A DNA stretch of 64,000 nucleotides, taken from assembly GCF_004341205.1 (NCBI RefSeq), contig NZ_SLUL01000013.1:1-64000 (forward strand), given 5' to 3'. Each line of letters begins with the position of its first letter. Position 1 is the stretch's first letter. The notes under the pieces were generated by a model. It saw nothing but the letters and a program-made list of their open reading frames with translations, searched no databases and had not been told where the DNA came from. Origin of the DNA: Thermolongibacillus altinsuensis. Lineage in GTDB: Bacteria > Bacillota > Bacilli > Bacillales > Anoxybacillaceae. Positions 62,386-64,000 of the stretch are shown piece after piece. A program made the position numbers and the translations under genes.

Positions 62386-62862
62386 ATGAAACAAAGGTCA
62401 ACATTGTTTTTAAAAATAGCTGTTTTTATTATCGGAACTCCAGTTCTTGCTTTATGTATATTTGGATTACCTTGGTTAGCTAATAATCCAGTAAATCCAG
62501 ATTATGCCCATATACTATATCCCATTTTAATCATTATGTATGTATCAGTGATACCGTTTTTCGTTGCATTGTATCAGGCTTTTAAACTTTTAAGTTATAT
62601 TGACAAGAACAAAGCGTTCTCGGAAATATCTGTAAAAGCTTTAAACAAAATAAAATATTGTGCAATCACAATCAGTGGCATATATGTGGTTGGTATGCCA
62701 TTCTTCTACATCTTGGCGGAGTTAGACGATGCCCCAGGTGTCATATTAATCGGATTGGTCGTTATTTTTGCTTCAATGGTTATCGCAGTCTTTGCTGCTG
62801 TTCTCCAAAGACTTTTACAAGAAGCCATCGATATAAAATCAGAAAATGATTTAACGATCTGA
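62386..62862 (+). CDS. DUF2975 membrane protein (YoaS-like)
   Basis: A 158-residue protein with four membrane helices (about 8-28, 44-64, 90-112 and 120-145). Such DUF2975 proteins are always paired with a small HTH gene, as here and in B. subtilis yoaS-yozG. Their function is unknown; they are thought to work with the regulator. ATG 62386 after GAGGTG. The HTH gene starts eleven bases after the stop. Confidence 0.75.
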   Translation: MKQRSTLFLKIAVFIIGTPVLALCIFGLPWLANNPVNPDYAHILYPILIIMYVSVIPFFVALYQAFKLLSYIDKNKAFSEISVKALNKIKYCAITISGIYVVGMPFFYILAELDDAPGVILIGLVVIFASMVIAVFAAVLQRLLQEAIDIKSENDLTI

Positions 62863-62872
62863 GGTGAATAAC

Positions 62873-63094
62873 ATGCCAATTATAATCAATCTTGATGTGA
62901 TGTTGGCTAAAAGGAAAATGAGCGTCACAGAACTTTCGGAGAGGGTTGGAATCACGATGGCTAATCTTTCTATATTGAAAAATGGAAAGGCAAAGGCGAT
63001 TCGATTATCAACTTTAGAGGCGATTTGTAAGGCTTTAGAATGTCAACCCGGAGATATTTTAGAATACCGAAGTGATGAAGACACCCAAGATTAA
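62873..63094 (+). CDS. Cro/CI-type HTH regulator (YozG-like)
   Basis: A 73-residue XRE-family DNA-binding protein: MLAKRKMSVTELSERVGITMANLSILKNGKAKAIRLSTLEAICKALECQPGDILEY is the complete helix-turn-helix with the usual C-terminal QPGDIL ending. ATG 62873 is preceded by GAGGTG. The short overlap-free link to the DUF2975 gene marks a two-gene operon; the regulator probably controls it. Homologous order to B. subtilis yoaS-yozG. Confidence 0.82.
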   Translation: MPIIINLDVMLAKRKMSVTELSERVGITMANLSILKNGKAKAIRLSTLEAICKALECQPGDILEYRSDEDTQD

Positions 63095-63201
63095 TAAAGT
63101 AGGAAACATTGAAAGGAAAAGAAAGTTATTCGGCGGTGAGCTAGCTACTATACTAAGCAGGACTTGCATATATTCAGAAAAAACCTTTGGAGGAACAAGT
63201 C

Positions 63202-63996
63202 ATGAGAGCACTAAAACAACTCGTTCGTTTTGGTTGGGAGCAGGCCCTATCATGTTTGTTTCCTGCCGTTATTTTTGCCTCTTTGGCTTTTACAAAATTC
63301 ATGCCACTTCCCTTTCTGCCACGGTATGACTGGCTGCTTATCATCTGCCTTCTGATGCAGTGGTGGATGGTGCGTTCCGGGCTTGAAACATGGGATGAAC
63401 TAAAGGTTATCACATTGTTTCACCTTATTGGACTTGCTCTTGAACTTTTCAAGGTACATATGGGCTCCTGGTCTTATCCAGAGGAAGGATATTTCAAAAT
63501 TTTTGGAGTGCCTTTGTATAGTGGATTTATGTACGCAAGTGTAGCGAGTTATCTTTGCCAGGCGTGGAGGAGGCTTAAGGTTGAACTGGTTAAGTGGCCA
63601 CCGTTTTTGGTAGTTGTACCTCTTGCAGCTGCGATTTATTTGAATTTTTTCACCCACCATTATTGGATTGACGTTCGTTGGTGGTTATCTGGACTTGTAA
63701 TTATCGTCTTTTGGCAATCATGGGTCACATTCGAGGTTAATGGAACTCGTTACCGTATGCCACTCGCACTTTCTTTTGTGCTCATCGGATTTTTTATATG
63801 GATAGCCGAAAATATCGCAACGTTCTTTGGAGCTTGGGAATATCCAAACCAAACCGATGCATGGAGTCTCGTTCATCTAGGAAAGGTGAGTTCATGGCTC
63901 TTATTAGTGATTGTTAGCTTTCTTATAGTAGCGACGTTAAAGCAGGCTAAGGGAAAAATTCAACTAGGAGAAACTAGTACTAGTCAATTTTTATAA
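63202..63996 (+). CDS. DUF817 membrane protein (YoaT-like)
   Basis: A 264-residue integral membrane protein with about eight hydrophobic helices. WSYPEEGYFKIFGVPLYSGFMYASVASYLCQAWR, near residues 95-128, and ENIATFFGAWEYPNQ are family-typical blocks of DUF817. Function unknown. Start is ATG 63202 after GGAGGAAC; the third gene of the yoaS-yozG-yoaT order known from B. subtilis, separated from yozG by about 110 bases. The last four bases of the window lie outside it. Confidence 0.8.
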   Translation: MRALKQLVRFGWEQALSCLFPAVIFASLAFTKFMPLPFLPRYDWLLIICLLMQWWMVRSGLETWDELKVITLFHLIGLALELFKVHMGSWSYPEEGYFKIFGVPLYSGFMYASVASYLCQAWRRLKVELVKWPPFLVVVPLAAAIYLNFFTHHYWIDVRWWLSGLVIIVFWQSWVTFEVNGTRYRMPLALSFVLIGFFIWIAENIATFFGAWEYPNQTDAWSLVHLGKVSSWLLLVIVSFLIVATLKQAKGKIQLGETSTSQFL

Positions 63997-64000
63997 CTGT

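Overview
The window reads as a low-to-moderate GC Bacillota chromosome from the family Bacillaceae. The TreR-operated trehalose PTS operon, SpeE, PurU, a FNT channel, the MoxR/VWA pair (YojN/YojO type), the trio YoaS-YozG-YoaT (DUF2975, HTH, DUF817) and above all a clear Bacillus-type replication terminator protein (RTP) all point there. The genus cannot be fixed from sequence alone. The RTP gene with a Ter-like site just upstream suggests that this stretch lies close to the replication terminus. That fits the large number of broken genes, mobile-element remnants and accessory cassettes.

Layout. 0-5.9 kb: a truncated gene pair, a PilZ protein and the trehalose operon treP-treA-treR with two TreR operators and a cre-like site. 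5.9-14.9 kb: rpmG, speE, FNT transporter, purU, rtp with its Ter site, a persulfide-sensor-like CstR repressor, a MoxR ATPase/VWA pair, a DinB-fold protein, small ORFs and gene fragments. 15.1-17.3 kb: a minimal phage/skin-type recombination remnant (YqaJ exonuclease and RecT). 17.9-24.1 kb: the most striking item, a linear azol(in)e-containing peptide (LAP/TOMM, heterocycloanthracin-sonorensin type) cluster. It has a 100-aa Cys-rich precursor, an intercistronic hairpin, an E1/ThiF-like maturation protein, a fused cyclodehydratase with a YcaO domain and a duplicated SagB-type dehydrogenase. By eye it is richer in GC than its neighbours, and hairpins resembling IS200/IS605 ends lie on both sides.

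24.2-26.5 kb: a YlmA-like ABC ATPase and a PQQ-type sugar dehydrogenase lipoprotein broken by a 5-bp tandem duplication. 26.8-38.8 kb: a catabolic island with an aminotransferase, an aldehyde dehydrogenase, a CdaR-like regulator, a CntA/GbcA-like Rieske oxygenase, an APC permease, a flavin amine oxidase, a two-subunit CoA transferase, a 2-hydroxyacid dehydrogenase and a tartrate/D-malate-type decarboxylating dehydrogenase. Two cre-like sites lie in it. The substrate is unknown; a quaternary amine or amino-acid-like compound ending in a C4 hydroxy diacid is a testable guess. 39-46 kb: SDR and quinone-reductase fragments, then a four-gene 3-hydroxybutyryl-CoA/butyryl-CoA (beta-oxidation type) cluster hbd-acd-thl-crt. 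46-50 kb: rhomboid protease, MerR regulator, a truncated BASS transporter and a GlcD-type FAD oxidase.

50.6-55.3 kb: an ECF sigma factor followed by a membrane protein, an ABC ATPase and two ABC permeases, a compact regulated export module resembling sigY operons in layout. 55.3-62.2 kb: a decayed accessory zone with a PD-(D/E)xK-type protein, a coiled-coil membrane protein (a possible defence pair), a 5'-truncated DUF4030-like gene, a 5'-truncated anti-sigma-M-like gene, and IS110 and IS982 remnants. 62.3-64 kb: the conserved yoaS-yozG-yoaT-like set. No rRNA, tRNA or CRISPR array was recognised.
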